Positions 62,923 to 64,000 of a stretch of DNA of 64,000 bases are shown in pieces (within the stretch, counting starts at the first letter, position 1; every line of letters begins with the position of its first letter). The translations under genes were made by a program, and so were the position numbers. The notes under the pieces were generated by a model. The model saw only the letters and a program-made list of their open reading frames with translations, was not told where the DNA came from and ran no database searches. Source of the stretch: Comamonas sp. lk (GTDB lineage: Bacteria; Pseudomonadota; Gammaproteobacteria; Burkholderiales; Burkholderiaceae_C); NCBI RefSeq assembly GCF_900564145.1, contig NZ_UOOB01000001.1:3288754-3352753 (forward strand), written 5' to 3'.

Positions 62923-63930
62923 CTAAGCCGCAGGCACGGGCGCGGCGTGATCAAGCTTGAGCCTCTGCCACAGCCTGAGCATCTCCTGCAGCAGCGAGGG
63001 CGCACGGTCTATGCGATACACGGCCCCCAGCGGCGGCAAGCCGCCGGCTATGCGCACATCCAGCACGCGCACGCGGCCCTGGGTTCGCAGGCCCGGCAAA
63101 ATGCTGCGTGGCACCAGGGATACCGCTCCGGGCTGGGTCAGCAGCCCCTCAAGCACCGGCAGGGACACGGTAGAGGCAGGAAACCATGACGCATCCTCGA
63201 GCACCGGCAGGATCTCGTTTTCCACGATGCTGCGCACTGCGATACCGAAGCTGGGCAACACCCAGCGTGCGCCTCTCAGAGACTGCAGCGCCACATCGCG
63301 GCGCCCCACCAGAGCATGTTCCACATCGGCAATCACCACGGCCGCATCCAGCAGCAAAGGCTCGAAGGCGAAAGCGGCCGGCAGCATCTGGGGCTGGCGA
63401 CAGAACACCACGTCCAGGCGGGAGGCCATGAGTTGCGACAGCAAAGGCGTGCTGGCGTCCTCGTGCACATCCACATGTACCTGCGGATGCGCCTCATAAA
63501 AGCGCGGCAGCAGCTGCGACAGGATGGACATGGCCGCCGCAGGAATAGAGCCCATGCGCAGCGCAGCGGCCGCCCCACGGCGTATGGAGGCCAGCGACTC
63601 TGAAACCTCCTGCAGCCCGGCCAGCATGCCGTGCGCAGCATCAATCAAGGTCTGGCCCGCCACCGTGGGCCGCATGCCCCGCGCATGGCGCTCGAACAGC
63701 TTCATGTCCAGCACCCGCTCCAGCTCTGCCAAGGCCTGGGTGGCAGCCGACTGGCTCATGTTCAGGTGCACGGCAGCCTGCAGGACCGAGCCGCACTGCT
63801 GCAGCGCCACCAGCAGCTGTAGCTGGCGCAAGCGCCCCTGTTTGGTCAAACGGGAGAACAGCTGCTTGCCTTCTGGCGTCGCGACATCGTCGCTGCGCTG
63901 CAACTCGGAAAAAGGATATGGGCTGGGCAT
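62923..63930 (-). CDS. LysR-family regulator
   Basis: A 335-residue regulator with helix-turn-helix LVALQQCGSVLQAAVHLNMS and SQSAATQALAELERVL, followed by the effector domain (LRMGSIPAAAMSILSQLLP). No adjacent target is in the window; its divergent partner may lie beyond 64,000. A GTG at 63957 with GAGG upstream is an alternative start. Confidence 0.88.
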   Translation of the reverse strand: MPSPYPFSELQRSDDVATPEGKQLFSRLTKQGRLRQLQLLVALQQCGSVLQAAVHLNMSQSAATQALAELERVLDMKLFERHARGMRPTVAGQTLIDAAHGMLAGLQEVSESLASIRRGAAAALRMGSIPAAAMSILSQLLPRFYEAHPQVHVDVHEDASTPLLSQLMASRLDVVFCRQPQMLPAAFAFEPLLLDAAVVIADVEHALVGRRDVALQSLRGARWVLPSFGIAVRSIVENEILPVLEDASWFPASTVSLPVLEGLLTQPGAVSLVPRSILPGLRTQGRVRVLDVRIAGGLPPLGAVYRIDRAPSLLQEMLRLWQRLKLDHAAPVPAA

Positions 63931-64000
63931 GGAGAACCTAGGGTTTGCACTTATCACGCTACAAGCCTCACAGGGAGAAGCCTCATAGCTATCGACATAG

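Overview
The window looks like a chromosomal segment of a high-GC betaproteobacterium of the Comamonadaceae, most like Comamonas. This rests on the gene set (relA, ompR/envZ, ispDF, mfd, serB, poly-hydroxybutyrate-type dehydrogenase), three Bug/TctC-type periplasmic receptors, and a gram-negative porin. Species identity is inference; no rRNA is present.

Layout. (1) 1-4.1 kb: remnant of a prophage or integrative element beside tRNA-Val(GAC). It has small orphan genes, three of which sit directly behind a short terminator hairpin, a secreted Nuc-type phospholipase-D nuclease followed by a 26-residue membrane micropeptide, and an AlpA-like regulator. (2) 4.2-26.9 kb: core chromosome. It holds relA with a coupled hydrolase, hydroxybutyrate dehydrogenase, a SIMPL protein, ompR-envZ, ispDF, mfd, a Bug receptor, serB, an FMN reductase, a MetQ-like protein, and amino-acid exporters (RhtA, LysE types) with divergent Lrp and ArgP regulators. 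(3) 26.9-45.1 kb: a genomic island. Its left part is a Tn554-like set of overlapping tyrosine recombinase genes plus a small DNA-binding protein, with the first recombinase cut by a 1.23-kb IS3-family element. The cargo is a patatin-like lipoprotein, a DUF1488 gene cassette ending in an attC-like 59-base element, a HEPN-like protein, DUF4256, a 4-TM protein, a large predicted PD-(D/E)XK nuclease, an exported alpha/beta hydrolase, and a three-gene operon ending in an HNH endonuclease. Related degenerate intergenic repeats lie between nearly all cargo genes. (4) 45.1-61.1 kb: two adjacent catabolic gene clusters, both on the minus strand and each with a divergent regulator. One (LysR-controlled) encodes a ThDP enzyme, a TauD/TfdA dioxygenase, two SDRs, a Bug receptor, a GabD-like aldehyde dehydrogenase and a TIM-barrel epimerase. 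The other (AraC-controlled) encodes a BKACE enzyme, an SDR, an acyl-CoA ligase, a double carboxymuconolactone-decarboxylase-like protein, a Bug receptor and a porin. (5) 62.2-64 kb: a decayed IS5-type transposase and a LysR regulator.

How the genes may work together. The two catabolic clusters each look like uptake (Bug receptor, porin) plus oxidation or cleavage of an unknown organic acid. The island gathers several probable anti-phage or conflict genes (HEPN-like, PD-(D/E)XK, HNH_2, patatin). The most novel candidates are the 728-residue nuclease gene and the three-gene HNH operon. All functions were assigned by reading the proteins; no database search was run.
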